A stretch of DNA of 64,000 nucleotides from Prochlorococcus sp. AG-347-K18 (GCA_003281365.1 QCCF01000006.1:1-64000), one strand, 5' to 3'; positions 1 through 9,547 are shown, numbered from the stretch's first letter. Numbers and translations are program-made. Notes: generated by a model from the letters alone, not told the origin.

Positions 1-211
1 AATGAGGAAACTTTTATTTCTAACCTTTTTATGCAGAATTACCATAAAAACTAAACAATTTTAGAGAATTTTTAAATATTAACAAAAAGGGAAAATTCTT
101 TGAAAAGACTATTTTTTTTATCACTATTTTTTATATTTATTCAATAAAACAATAAATATTGAACCTCTTAAAAACTTTTGAATAAAAAATATTTTTCTTT
201 AGGATTAGATA

Positions 212-1042
212 ATGAACAGACAAAAACCTCAAAACAATTTAAATGATCTTTCAGCAAAGGATTGGATAATTGAAACAATTTCTGTATGGACCCAAAAAGG
301 ATTAGGTAAAAATCACCCAGATACACAAATTGAAAAAGAACATCCTGCACCCTTCTCTTTTACAGATGTTTCAAGACTTATTAAATTTTTTACTAAATCT
401 GAGCAAACTGTTCTTGATCCTTTTGTAGGCATTGGTTCAACACTAAAAGCATGCCTATTAAACAATAGAAAGGGTATAGGTATAGAACTGAATGAAAAGT
501 ATGTTCTTCTTTCTAAGAAAAGGTTAGAAAATGAAGTAAAAGATAAAGATGCATCTACTTCTCAAAAAGTAGTTCAAGGCGATGCTTCTATCGAAATAGA
601 AAAATTAGATAATGACTCAGTAGATTTCGTAGTAACGAGTCCCCCCTATTGGAACATTTTAGATAAAAAAGATCATAAAGTTAAAAAAGAACGCTTAGAA
701 AAAGGTCTAGATACTAAATACAGTAATGACGAAAAAGATCTAGGAAATATTGCAGATTATCAAGAATTTCTTAGTAAACTAAGTAATATACTAAGTTCTA
801 CTTCAAGAGTACTTAAAAAGGATAAGTACTTGGCAATAATAGTTAGTGATTTTAGGGACAAAGCAAAATATTATATGTTTCATTCTGATCTTGCAAATAA
901 ATTAGAAGAAACAAACTTCAAACTTAAAGGCATAAAAATTTTATATCAAAGACATAAAAGAGTCTTTCCATATGGATACCCATATTCTTATGTTCCAAAT
1001 ATTCATAACCAATTCATATTGATATTACAAAATAAAAAATGA
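212..1042 (+). CDS. Site-specific DNA methyltransferase (N4-cytosine or N6-adenine), motif order X-I-IV
   Basis: Motif I-like DPFVGIGST precedes catalytic motif IV TSPPYW; HPAPFS motif-X-like segment near the N-terminus. Confidence 0.88.
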   Translation: MNRQKPQNNLNDLSAKDWIIETISVWTQKGLGKNHPDTQIEKEHPAPFSFTDVSRLIKFFTKSEQTVLDPFVGIGSTLKACLLNNRKGIGIELNEKYVLLSKKRLENEVKDKDASTSQKVVQGDASIEIEKLDNDSVDFVVTSPPYWNILDKKDHKVKKERLEKGLDTKYSNDEKDLGNIADYQEFLSKLSNILSSTSRVLKKDKYLAIIVSDFRDKAKYYMFHSDLANKLEETNFKLKGIKILYQRHKRVFPYGYPYSYVPNIHNQFILILQNKK

Positions 1043-1791
1043 AAAATTCACCGATAATTCATGGCGACTATCTTGAAAAAATAAAAAATTATAATGATGA
1101 AACTTTCGATTTAATTATTGCTGACCCACCATATAATTTAGATAAAGATTTTGGGGAATATAATGAAAAAACAAGGAAAGATGAATGGTTAGAATGGACA
1201 AAAAATTGGATAAAAGAAAGTGAAAGAGTATTAAAAAAAGATGGAAATATATTTATATATGGAATTCACAAGAATATTTGTTGGGTTCAATCCTATCTTT
1301 TTGAGGTTGGTTTAGATTACAGACGGCAAATAATCTGGAAATATGAAAACGGTTTTGCTGGTTATAATAAAAGAAATTTATCTGCTTTCTATGAACCATT
1401 ATTATGGTTCTCTAAAGGTAAAAACTACACTTATCATACAATTCGGGAACCATATAAAAGTAAAGAGAGAATCAAAAACAAAATCGTCAAAAATGGAAAG
1501 GTTTGGATCCCTAATCCTGAAGGGAGAATGGCAGGAGATATCTGGGAATTTCCTACTTTAGCAGGAAAAAGATTTGCATCTGAAAAGGTTGACCACCCAA
1601 CACAAAAACCTCTTTCAATAACAAAGAGAATAATTAATCATTTTTCTAATGTTAATGATTTAGTATTAATTCCATTTGCAGGAAGTGGTACTGAATGTGT
1701 AATTTGCAAACAACTAAATAGAAATTTTTTAGCATTTGAATTAAATCAAAAATATATTGAGATTGCTAATGAAAGATTGCAAAATATTTAA
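1039..1791 (+). CDS. Site-specific DNA methyltransferase (N6-adenine-like), motif order IV-X-I
   Basis: N-terminal DPPYNL, then HPTQKPLSITKRI and FAGSGTE near the C-terminus; ATGA overlap with the upstream methyltransferase. Confidence 0.9.
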   Translation: MKNSPIIHGDYLEKIKNYNDETFDLIIADPPYNLDKDFGEYNEKTRKDEWLEWTKNWIKESERVLKKDGNIFIYGIHKNICWVQSYLFEVGLDYRRQIIWKYENGFAGYNKRNLSAFYEPLLWFSKGKNYTYHTIREPYKSKERIKNKIVKNGKVWIPNPEGRMAGDIWEFPTLAGKRFASEKVDHPTQKPLSITKRIINHFSNVNDLVLIPFAGSGTECVICKQLNRNFLAFELNQKYIEIANERLQNI

Positions 1792-1793
1792 AC

Positions 1794-2492
1794 CTACTTT
1801 TCAATTTCTAATATTCCTTTAAAACCAACAGATATATTTTTAAGCAAAGATTCTCCAATTACTTGTCTATGATTAGTTTGCCCATCAACAATATCAAATT
1901 TTTCTAAATTCTTTAAAGATAATTTTTTACTTAAATATAATAAAAAGAGTGAAGCAAAAGAAATTGTTTTAATTTTAATACCTGTAATATTTGCAATATC
2001 TTCCATAACATTCCAATAATCTTGTCTTTTTCTTGGTAGGTAAGAAGTAAAGATAAAGCAAGATATTTTTTGTTTTAGATCATATCTTGATTTTAATAAT
2101 GCATATTGTTCAAGAATATTTCTGGGAGGATCAAGCAAATTATTGCCTTTTTCTATTTCCACTAACCCCACATTATTATTACTCTGCAAAATCATATCTG
2201 ATCTAAGATTAACATCACCAACTCTATGAAAAACATGCTTAATATTATTTTTGTAAAACAAATATGAAAGGAAAATATCTAATTTTTCCTTACTTATTAA
2301 AATTTCTGAATAAACTGATTCTATAAAATTATCATTAAGTTTATTTTTACTTTCGTGAAACAAAATTTCTAAAATTTCTTTTGAGAAAAATTCTTTTTCC
2401 TTATCAAGACTTCTTTCTAAATCATTAGAATCTTCAATGATATCTAAAAAAGAATTTTCAATTTTTAAAAATTTCATTTTTAATTTCAGCAA
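1794..2492 (-). CDS. Putative restriction endonuclease subunit / PD-(D/E)XK-like protein
   Basis: 232 aa; RSDMILQSNNNVGLVEIEKG resembles a degenerate D-Xn-ExE/K nuclease core; lies within the RM cassette. Confidence 0.5.
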   Translation of the reverse strand: MLKLKMKFLKIENSFLDIIEDSNDLERSLDKEKEFFSKEILEILFHESKNKLNDNFIESVYSEILISKEKLDIFLSYLFYKNNIKHVFHRVGDVNLRSDMILQSNNNVGLVEIEKGNNLLDPPRNILEQYALLKSRYDLKQKISCFIFTSYLPRKRQDYWNVMEDIANITGIKIKTISFASLFLLYLSKKLSLKNLEKFDIVDGQTNHRQVIGESLLKNISVGFKGILEIEK

Positions 2493-4110
2493 ATCCTATC
2501 ATTTTACTAAGTGTATTCCAGGTAGGTTTTTTATTTGTAAGTAAAAAAATTAGATTTAGTTCTAATATAGTTTGTAAATCAAAGATCCCAATTCTTATGC
2601 CATATACATTATAAAAATCATCAATCATTTTTAATGTTGCTGAACGATTTTCTGGATAATCGTAACCGACTACTAAAGATGTTGTATTTCTTTTAATAGG
2701 AAATGTTTTTCTTGATAATATTATAATTTTATTTTCAAGCGCTTGCCTAATTGCTTTTGGAGATACTCTTTTTTCCTCTCCTGGAGATTTAATTTCTATT
2801 GGGACACTATCATCATTAGTAATTAAAATTGCATCATTTCTTTGATAATTTGAACCTTGTCTAGAAAGTGTACAGTTTAAAGCAATATTTTGAAATAAAT
2901 CTCTTATTAGAGGGTAAAATCTATCTTGATTGTAGTCTTTATATTCTTCTTTTAATTCTTTTAAAGTTTTATTAATACTATGCAAATTATTTTTAAATTT
3001 TAAATCAATTTTCTTCAGCAAATCACTTTGATCTTGGATATTGATAACATTTTCTAAATCTAAAAAACTTTTTTTTATATTGCTTAAATTCTTATTAGTA
3101 TTATTTATCTGATTAGTATTATTTGTTATTTTTCCATTTATTTTTAATTTCTCATTTAATGCTTCATGATTAAGGGTATGAAAAGGACTAAAAATATATT
3201 TTTGTTGATTAAATTCACTAAAGTTTTCCAAACTCTTATTTGAATTCATAACAGATCTATATGAAATTTCAAATAAGTTACTTTTACTTAAATTGCTTAT
3301 TTCTGGAATTCTAATATCAACAAATTCTTCTAATAAATTACTTTGAAAAGTACCAAATTTAGTTAATTCTAAAACATTATTTCTACCAATTTTTTTATTT
3401 TGAGTCCATCCAGACCATTTCAAAATTGCTATTGGAAAGCGAGTATAATTTTTAAAAGTATTAATCGAAATTTTTAAATTCTTTGATTTAATTTGTAATT
3501 CTTTATCTATAGATAATATCTTACTTCTTAACTTATAGATGTATTCATACATTTCTTGAATCTCATTCTCGTCTTTATCATCATTTATTGATAACGGACC
3601 AAGAATCATTTCATCTCTAGATATAAAATTATCAAGATTTTTTATAGTCTTTAAAAGTAACTTAAATGGTCTAATTGAATTTTTCGATTTTACTTCAATA
3701 TTTGCGTTTGGAAAAACGATACCAATAATGCTATTCCTAAGAAAATTTTTAGCGTTATCCTCTCTAGTTTCTGCTGCTAATTTGCCTAACAATGAAAACT
3801 GAAAATTTAATTTTCTACTTGTTGGCAGAATCCAACCTAAATGTCTAAAAAGTTCAGCATACATTTTTGATTGATTAAAAATAGGATCTCTTGATCTATC
3901 TTTTCTAGTAGATGCTATTAATGCTTCTTGACCTATATATCCACTCGATGAAACTAAACCTTTTTTTATAAGACTTCTGGATATATCATCTAAATCAAAA
4001 TATTCCAATAAACTCAAATTATTAAATATTGTTTTAAAAACCACCAAAAAATAATCAATATCAGAACCTGGATTAGGAAATCTAATCATTATTTTAAAAA
4101 TCCACCTCAA
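2458..4110 (-). CDS. Putative restriction endonuclease with PD-(D/E)XK-like core
   Basis: C-terminal RNDAILITNDDSVPIEIKSP matches D-Xn-E-X-K; adjacent to two DNA methyltransferases. Confidence 0.65.
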   Translation of the reverse strand: MRWIFKIMIRFPNPGSDIDYFLVVFKTIFNNLSLLEYFDLDDISRSLIKKGLVSSSGYIGQEALIASTRKDRSRDPIFNQSKMYAELFRHLGWILPTSRKLNFQFSLLGKLAAETREDNAKNFLRNSIIGIVFPNANIEVKSKNSIRPFKLLLKTIKNLDNFISRDEMILGPLSINDDKDENEIQEMYEYIYKLRSKILSIDKELQIKSKNLKISINTFKNYTRFPIAILKWSGWTQNKKIGRNNVLELTKFGTFQSNLLEEFVDIRIPEISNLSKSNLFEISYRSVMNSNKSLENFSEFNQQKYIFSPFHTLNHEALNEKLKINGKITNNTNQINNTNKNLSNIKKSFLDLENVINIQDQSDLLKKIDLKFKNNLHSINKTLKELKEEYKDYNQDRFYPLIRDLFQNIALNCTLSRQGSNYQRNDAILITNDDSVPIEIKSPGEEKRVSPKAIRQALENKIIILSRKTFPIKRNTTSLVVGYDYPENRSATLKMIDDFYNVYGIRIGIFDLQTILELNLIFLLTNKKPTWNTLSKMIGFAEIKNEIFKN

Positions 4111-4288
4111 ATGGAATTTCCATTATTGAGTTCTTTATTCCATGTTTTTTAGCGGTTTCCTTCATAACTTTATAGTCATATTTGCATTCTTCGTAAAATT
4201 TTTTTTCTTCTTCCGTAGCATCTTTATTTAAAGGTTTGCCCGTAGTCGCAAGCATTAATAACGTTTGATATCTCTTATTAGTAATCAT
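4094..4288 (-). CDS. Small hypothetical protein (64 aa) overlapping the putative endonuclease gene
   Basis: ORF whose 3' end overlaps the downstream ORF start by 17 nt, suggesting a translationally coupled operon. Confidence 0.45.
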   Translation of the reverse strand: MITNKRYQTLLMLATTGKPLNKDATEEEKKFYEECKYDYKVMKETAKKHGIKNSIMEIPFEVDF

Positions 4289-4341
4289 GATTTACTTCTC
4301 TCTTGATTAGAAAAATAACAAATCTCATATCATAAAATAAT

Positions 4342-4512
4342 CTAATCGTCTTTAAGAGAGTCCAGTTCTTTCATTAATTCAGGACTCAGTTTTTCTTCGT
4401 CCTCGTCAGAAATATTAATTATCCTGTTGTATTCCATCTGTTCTTCTTTCTCCTGATTCATCAACTCTTGCTCTATCAATGCTCTGGTTTTGAATTTCAA
4501 AGTGTCCCTCAT
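4342..4512 (-). CDS. Candidate small acidic protein, 56 aa (MRDTLKFKTRALIEQELMNQEKEEQMEYNRIINISDEDEEKLSPELMKELDSLKDD)
   Basis: Read manually on the minus strand; below the ORF-track length cutoff; uninterrupted ATG...TAG. Confidence 0.4.
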   Translation of the reverse strand: MRDTLKFKTRALIEQELMNQEKEEQMEYNRIINISDEDEEKLSPELMKELDSLKDD

Positions 4513-4610
4513 GTAGTTCTGATTGTTTATCTTCTTCTGATTTAACCACTATAGCAACAAGAAATTCTTATAAATGCACAAAAACAAAATTAAATTATAA
4601 AGACATACAA

Positions 4611-4647
4611 CTATAGAGAAATTTAATTCTCTACGATTTCTCTATAG
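4611..4647. terminator. 12-bp perfect inverted repeat, 13-nt loop; possible terminator downstream of guaA
   Basis: ctatagagaaat...atttctctatag, about 80-115 nt beyond the guaA stop. Confidence 0.4.
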
Positions 4648-4724
4648 AGATAGATTTTTACCTCTATGTGAAACCCGTGTGAAACCTAGTTTTTGTTTCT
4701 ATATCTGGACTTTTACCCTATTGA

Positions 4725-6311
4725 CTATTCCCACTCAATAGTTCCAGGAGGTTTGCTAGTAATATCATAAACAACTCTATTTACTGAAAATACTTCATTT
4801 ACGATTCTATTTGAAATTCTTTCTAAAATTTGAAAAGAAATTTTTGACCAATCTGCTGTCATACCATCCTCACTAGATACACAACGCAAAACTATTGGCC
4901 ATGAATAAGTCCTTTTATCGCCCATAACTCCTACAGATTTAACAGGTAACAATACTGCGAAAGCTTGCCAAATTTCATTATAAAGTCCTGCTTTCTTAAT
5001 TTCGTCCCTCACTATCCAGTCTGCATCTCTTAAACAATCGAGTTTTTCATCTGTCACTTCTCCCAAAATTCTAATTGCTAAGCCCGGTCCTGGGAATGGA
5101 TGCCTTTTTATTATTTCATCCGGCAAACCTAAAGCAGCTCCCAATTTGCGTACTTCATCCTTAAAAAGTTTTCTTAATGGCTCAACTAATTTAAATTGTA
5201 AATCCTTTGGCAAGCCACCCACGTTATGATGACTCTTGATTTTAACTGCTATTCTCTCACCTGTCTTAGGATCAATATTAGTGCCTGCACTTTCAATAAC
5301 GTCAGGATAAAGAGTACCTTGAGCTAAATACTGAAAAGGTCCCAACCTATTGCTTTCTTCTTCAAATACTCTAATAAATTCTTCACCAATAATTTTTCTT
5401 TTTTGTTCTGGATCAGTAATCCCTTTTAATTTGGCAATAAACCTATCCCTAGCATTAATATATTCAACATTTATATCAAATTTCTTATCAAAAAAATTCA
5501 TTAAAAATTCTGGTTCGCCTTTTCTCATGAAACCTTGGTCTATAAACATACATGTGAGTTGATTTCCAATCGATTTATTGAGTAAAAAAGCAAGAGTTGA
5601 GGAATCAACTCCTCCCGATAAGGCAAGCAAAACTTTTTTCTTGCCAACTTGTTGTTTAATTCTTGGAATTGTTTCCTCTAAAAAGGTTTCAGTTGTCCAA
5701 TCAGCTTCACAACAAGATATTTTATATACAAAATTTTTAATAACCGTCATTCCAAACTTTGAATGATTAACTTCAGGATGAAATTGTACGCCAAATAATT
5801 TCTTACTTTCATTTGAAATTGCTGCATGAATTGTGTTCTCAGTATGAGCTATTTTATTAAATCCATCAGGCAATGAATTAATTGAATCACCATGACTCAT
5901 CCACATTATGGATTGATCTTCTACATCAGTAAGGAGGTCAGATTTTAAATCTATATTTATTGGTGCTCTCCCATACTCAGCTTTTTTTGTAGCTGAAATG
6001 ACAGTTCCCCCAAGTTCTTTTACCATTAATTGCATTCCATAGCATATACCAAGGGTAGGAATGTCTAAATCAAAAATTTCTACATCACATTTAGGAGCAT
6101 CTTGTTCATAAACAGAATTTGGTCCACCACTCAAAATTATCCCTTTAGGGTTAATATTTTGAATTTCTTCGATTGATATGCAGTTACTGACTACAAGAGA
6201 ATAAACATTAGTTTCTCTGATTCTTCTCGCGATCAATTCAGAATATTGCGATCCAAAATCTAAAATTAATATTGAAGGATCTCGTTCTTTTTTTAAAGAT
6301 TTTTGACTCAT
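4725..6311 (-). CDS. guaA: GMP synthase (glutamine-hydrolysing)
   Basis: Class I amidotransferase domain (GICYGMQLM), [11 protein letters not shown]-loop, C-terminal [10 protein letters not shown]. Confidence 0.98.
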   Translation of the reverse strand: MSQKSLKKERDPSILILDFGSQYSELIARRIRETNVYSLVVSNCISIEEIQNINPKGIILSGGPNSVYEQDAPKCDVEIFDLDIPTLGICYGMQLMVKELGGTVISATKKAEYGRAPINIDLKSDLLTDVEDQSIMWMSHGDSINSLPDGFNKIAHTENTIHAAISNESKKLFGVQFHPEVNHSKFGMTVIKNFVYKISCCEADWTTETFLEETIPRIKQQVGKKKVLLALSGGVDSSTLAFLLNKSIGNQLTCMFIDQGFMRKGEPEFLMNFFDKKFDINVEYINARDRFIAKLKGITDPEQKRKIIGEEFIRVFEEESNRLGPFQYLAQGTLYPDVIESAGTNIDPKTGERIAVKIKSHHNVGGLPKDLQFKLVEPLRKLFKDEVRKLGAALGLPDEIIKRHPFPGPGLAIRILGEVTDEKLDCLRDADWIVRDEIKKAGLYNEIWQAFAVLLPVKSVGVMGDKRTYSWPIVLRCVSSEDGMTADWSKISFQILERISNRIVNEVFSVNRVVYDITSKPPGTIEWE

Positions 6312-6359
6312 GTATAAAAGTTAGCTCAATTTATTTACAAAAGCATAATCATTCAAAAA

Positions 6360-7478
6360 TTAATCTTTCTTAAAATAAGAAATATAATCATTACCATTAG
6401 TTCCAGACCACCTGATTTGCCTTTTTCTATCAAAAATTATTGCTGCAATTTGCATATTCGTTTTTACATATCTATTAACATAAGCAAATGAACGTTCCTC
6501 AATCGCAATTGATAAATTTCGGAATAATTTATCAGTTATAGATTTACTAAAGTTTTCAAGCAATAATAAGGCATCTTCCAAAGTTTGTAAGTTAGATAAT
6601 TTAACTATTATTTCTGATGGCAATTTTTCTTTAACGGCTAAATAAACAAGAATTTCAATTCTTCCATCAGCTAAATGATTATGAGTATGAAAAATGCCCC
6701 CCGCTAATTTAATTAATTTTCCATGATAACCAAAAAGAATTACAGTTCTAACATTTTTTATTGCAGCATCAACTATTAGTGGACCTATCCAGTTACCAAC
6801 TTTTATAATTGGTAACTTAACATTACAAGTTTTCGCCAAGTTTAATCCATTTTCACCAATAACAAAAACAACTTTATCTTGAAAACTATTTTTAGTTAGA
6901 TTTGCTAGGGTTTTTTTAGCCTCTTCAAGTTGGTCTGGCGAAGCACTCGAATAAGTCTCCGCAGATGTTCCAATAATAGATAACCCATTAACAATTCCAA
7001 ATGATTTATTACTAGTTCTCTCAGCTAAAAATTTCCCAGTTGGAAAAATAATCTCTAAATTTAATCTAAAACCTTCTGGAATAGTTCCTAATAAGTTCTC
7101 ATATAAAACTTTTTTAGCAAAATCAGACAAGCATATCTCTGAAGAATTTTCTTTAATACCTACGCCAGATCCTGCAATAATATTGATTTGATTTGTATTA
7201 ACAGGCTTATTGCATGAAATTTTTTCTAGAGAAACCATTGTCCATATTTCCAAATTTTGCGTAATATCTAGTGCTATGCCTGACTGTGCAAAGGTAATTC
7301 CTAAAGCATATGATTCATCTTTTAAAAAACCTACAGAATGAATCTCAATTTTTACTTCTTTTTTTTCATTAGGAATTTTTATTAGTTCATAATTTTTAAC
7401 TGAAAACCCTACTAATTTTTTTAAAGCTGACTTTGCAGCCCCAGCAACCCACAAAGGTAAAGAAAATCCTTTTTTCAA
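6360..7478 (-). CDS. cbiD: Cobalt-precorrin-5B C1-methyltransferase
   Basis: CbiD family features including GYHGKLIKLAGGIFHTHNHLADGR. Confidence 0.92.
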   Translation of the reverse strand: MKKGFSLPLWVAGAAKSALKKLVGFSVKNYELIKIPNEKKEVKIEIHSVGFLKDESYALGITFAQSGIALDITQNLEIWTMVSLEKISCNKPVNTNQINIIAGSGVGIKENSSEICLSDFAKKVLYENLLGTIPEGFRLNLEIIFPTGKFLAERTSNKSFGIVNGLSIIGTSAETYSSASPDQLEEAKKTLANLTKNSFQDKVVFVIGENGLNLAKTCNVKLPIIKVGNWIGPLIVDAAIKNVRTVILFGYHGKLIKLAGGIFHTHNHLADGRIEILVYLAVKEKLPSEIIVKLSNLQTLEDALLLLENFSKSITDKLFRNLSIAIEERSFAYVNRYVKTNMQIAAIIFDRKRQIRWSGTNGNDYISYFKKD

Positions 7479-7538
7479 ATCAAGTAATTGAAAAATATAT
7501 AATGAGAACTACTCTAAGAATGACCTATTTAATAAAAA

Positions 7539-8696
7539 GTGGCCATACAACAAAAGTTATCATTGATGATTCCTGGACCAACGCCAGTGCCAGAAAAAGT
7601 TTTACACGCATTAAGTAAGCATCCAATAGGCCATAGAAGTAAAGAATTTCAGGCGCTCGTAGAGAGTACTACTAAAAATTTACAGTGGCTGCATCAAACT
7701 CAAAATGATGTTCTAACAATTACTGGAAGTGGAACTGCAGCGATGGAAGCTGGAATAATAAATACCTTAAGTAAAGGTGATAAAGTCATCTGTGGAGAAA
7801 ATGGAAAATTTGGGGAAAGATGGGTAAAAGTTGCTGAGGAATTTGGTTTAGAAGTTATAAAAATTAATTCCCAATGGGGTACTCCTTTGAATCCAGAGAA
7901 ATTTAAAGAATTATTGGAACAAGATAAACAAAAAGAAATAAAGGCAGTTATTTTAACTCATTCTGAAACCTCAACGGGTGTTATTAATGATCTAAAAACT
8001 ATAAGTTCCTATATTAGTGAACACAAAACTGCATTATCAATTGTTGACTGCGTGACAAGTCTTGGAGCTTGTAATGTACCAGTAGATGAATGGAATTTAG
8101 ATATTGTTGCTTCTGGCTCACAAAAGGGTTATATGATACCTCCTGGCCTTAGCTTCATATCAATGAGCCAAAAAGCATGGGAAGCTGCTGAAAATTCTAA
8201 TTTACCAAAATTTTATTTAAATTTAAAATCGTACCGAAAGAGTCTTCGAAGTAACAGTAATCCATATACTCCTGCTGTTAATTTAGTATTTGCATTAGAT
8301 GAATCTTTGAAAATGATGCGAGAAGAAGGTTTAGAAAACATTTTTCTCAGGCATACTAAACATAAGTTAGCGATTAGTAATGCGGCGAAAGCTTTAAATC
8401 TAGAATTATTTGCCAGTGAAAAATGTTTGAGTCCCTCAATTACGGCAATAAAAACAGGGGAAATGGATGCGGAAATATTTAGAAAAACGATAAAGAATAA
8501 ATTTGATATCCTATTGGCTGGTGGCCAAGATCATTTAAAAGGGAAAATATTTAGAATTGGACATCTAGGATACATAAACGATAGAGATATAATTACAGTG
8601 CTTACTGCAATAAGTAACATACTTCTGGGTATGGGGAAAGTAACTGCTCAACAAGCTGGAGAAGCACTATTAGTTGCAAATAAATATCTAGAGTAA
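7539..8696 (+). CDS. Class V pyridoxal-phosphate aminotransferase (serine-glyoxylate / soluble-hydrogenase small-subunit type)
   Basis: MIPGPTPVPEKV start region, GSGTAAMEA, SGSQKGYMIPPGLSF; true start may be the Met at MIPGPTPVP (7566). Confidence 0.9.
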   Translation: MAIQQKLSLMIPGPTPVPEKVLHALSKHPIGHRSKEFQALVESTTKNLQWLHQTQNDVLTITGSGTAAMEAGIINTLSKGDKVICGENGKFGERWVKVAEEFGLEVIKINSQWGTPLNPEKFKELLEQDKQKEIKAVILTHSETSTGVINDLKTISSYISEHKTALSIVDCVTSLGACNVPVDEWNLDIVASGSQKGYMIPPGLSFISMSQKAWEAAENSNLPKFYLNLKSYRKSLRSNSNPYTPAVNLVFALDESLKMMREEGLENIFLRHTKHKLAISNAAKALNLELFASEKCLSPSITAIKTGEMDAEIFRKTIKNKFDILLAGGQDHLKGKIFRIGHLGYINDRDIITVLTAISNILLGMGKVTAQQAGEALLVANKYLE

Positions 8697-8703
8697 ACTT
8701 AAT

Positions 8704-8901
8704 TCAAGTTCCCGGCTCTTCAACATTTCCACCTAATTCAACAATCTTTTTTCTAAGAATAGTTGATTTTTTTTCATCGCCCTTAGTTTGTGCAATTGCA
8801 AGAGCAAACTCTAATTTTTCAAGCTGATGTCCACCTTCAAAAAAAGACAATTTTTTCTTTAAAGGGCGTTTATTAGCTTTAAATGAAATTTGTGAAGACA
8901 T
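8704..8901 (-). CDS. Conserved small hypothetical protein
   Basis: 65-aa ORF in a clear intergenic slot with plausible codon usage. Confidence 0.6.
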   Translation of the reverse strand: MSSQISFKANKRPLKKKLSFFEGGHQLEKLEFALAIAQTKGDEKKSTILRKKIVELGGNVEEPGT

Positions 8902-9034
8902 AAATATTCATGCTTTAGATATTATTATGCCAATAAAAGGGGACATTATGAGAGAAAAACAAAAATATAATTTGACTATAAACCCAAGCAAAAGAGATTT
9001 TTTCTAATATTATTACCAAACATCGAAAAAATTT

Positions 9035-9547
9035 ATGCCAAACATAAACCTACTTTATTATCTAATTGCTGGTGGAATTTTTGGAACTTTAGCCCTCAAA
9101 ACCGGTATTCCTGCCGCTCCTCTTGCAGGGGCTTTAATAGGCGCAAGTATTCTTAGTATTAGCGGTAAAGTGAATATCGCTGAGTGGCCTATTGGTACCA
9201 GAACAATCCTAGAAATTGGAATTGGAACAGTTATTGGTACATCCTTAACTAAAGACTCATTAGTAGACCTGCAGATCTTATGGAGGCCTGCAATTTTAAT
9301 AACTTTTACTTTAGTTTTTACAGGATTAGCAATTGGCTTATGGACAAGCAGATTGCTAAAAATAGATGTAATAACAACAATTCTTGGTGCCGCGCCAGGA
9401 GGTATTAGTGGGATGAGTCTTGTAGGTTCAGAATATGGAGTAGGTGCCGCAGTGGCAACTTTACACGCAGTAAGGTTAATTACTGTACTTCTAATTCTTC
9501 CTTTAGTTGTGAAATGCTTAACTGTGTTTGGAGTAATAAAATCTTAA
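9035..9547 (+). CDS. AbrB-family (AbrB duplication domain) membrane protein, single-domain
   Basis: GAAPGGISGMSLVGSEYGVGAAVATLHAVRLITVLLILPL resembles AmoA/AbrB-type membrane domain; hydrophobic helices. Confidence 0.75.
   Translation: MPNINLLYYLIAGGIFGTLALKTGIPAAPLAGALIGASILSISGKVNIAEWPIGTRTILEIGIGTVIGTSLTKDSLVDLQILWRPAILITFTLVFTGLAIGLWTSRLLKIDVITTILGAAPGGISGMSLVGSEYGVGAAVATLHAVRLITVLLILPLVVKCLTVFGVIKS

Noticed and set aside
1343-1561. 72-aa plus-strand ORF
   Set aside because: Out-of-frame ORF inside the second methyltransferase gene.
7433-7618. 61-aa plus-strand ORF between cbiD and the aminotransferase
   Set aside because: Overlaps both neighbours in a different frame; likely spurious.
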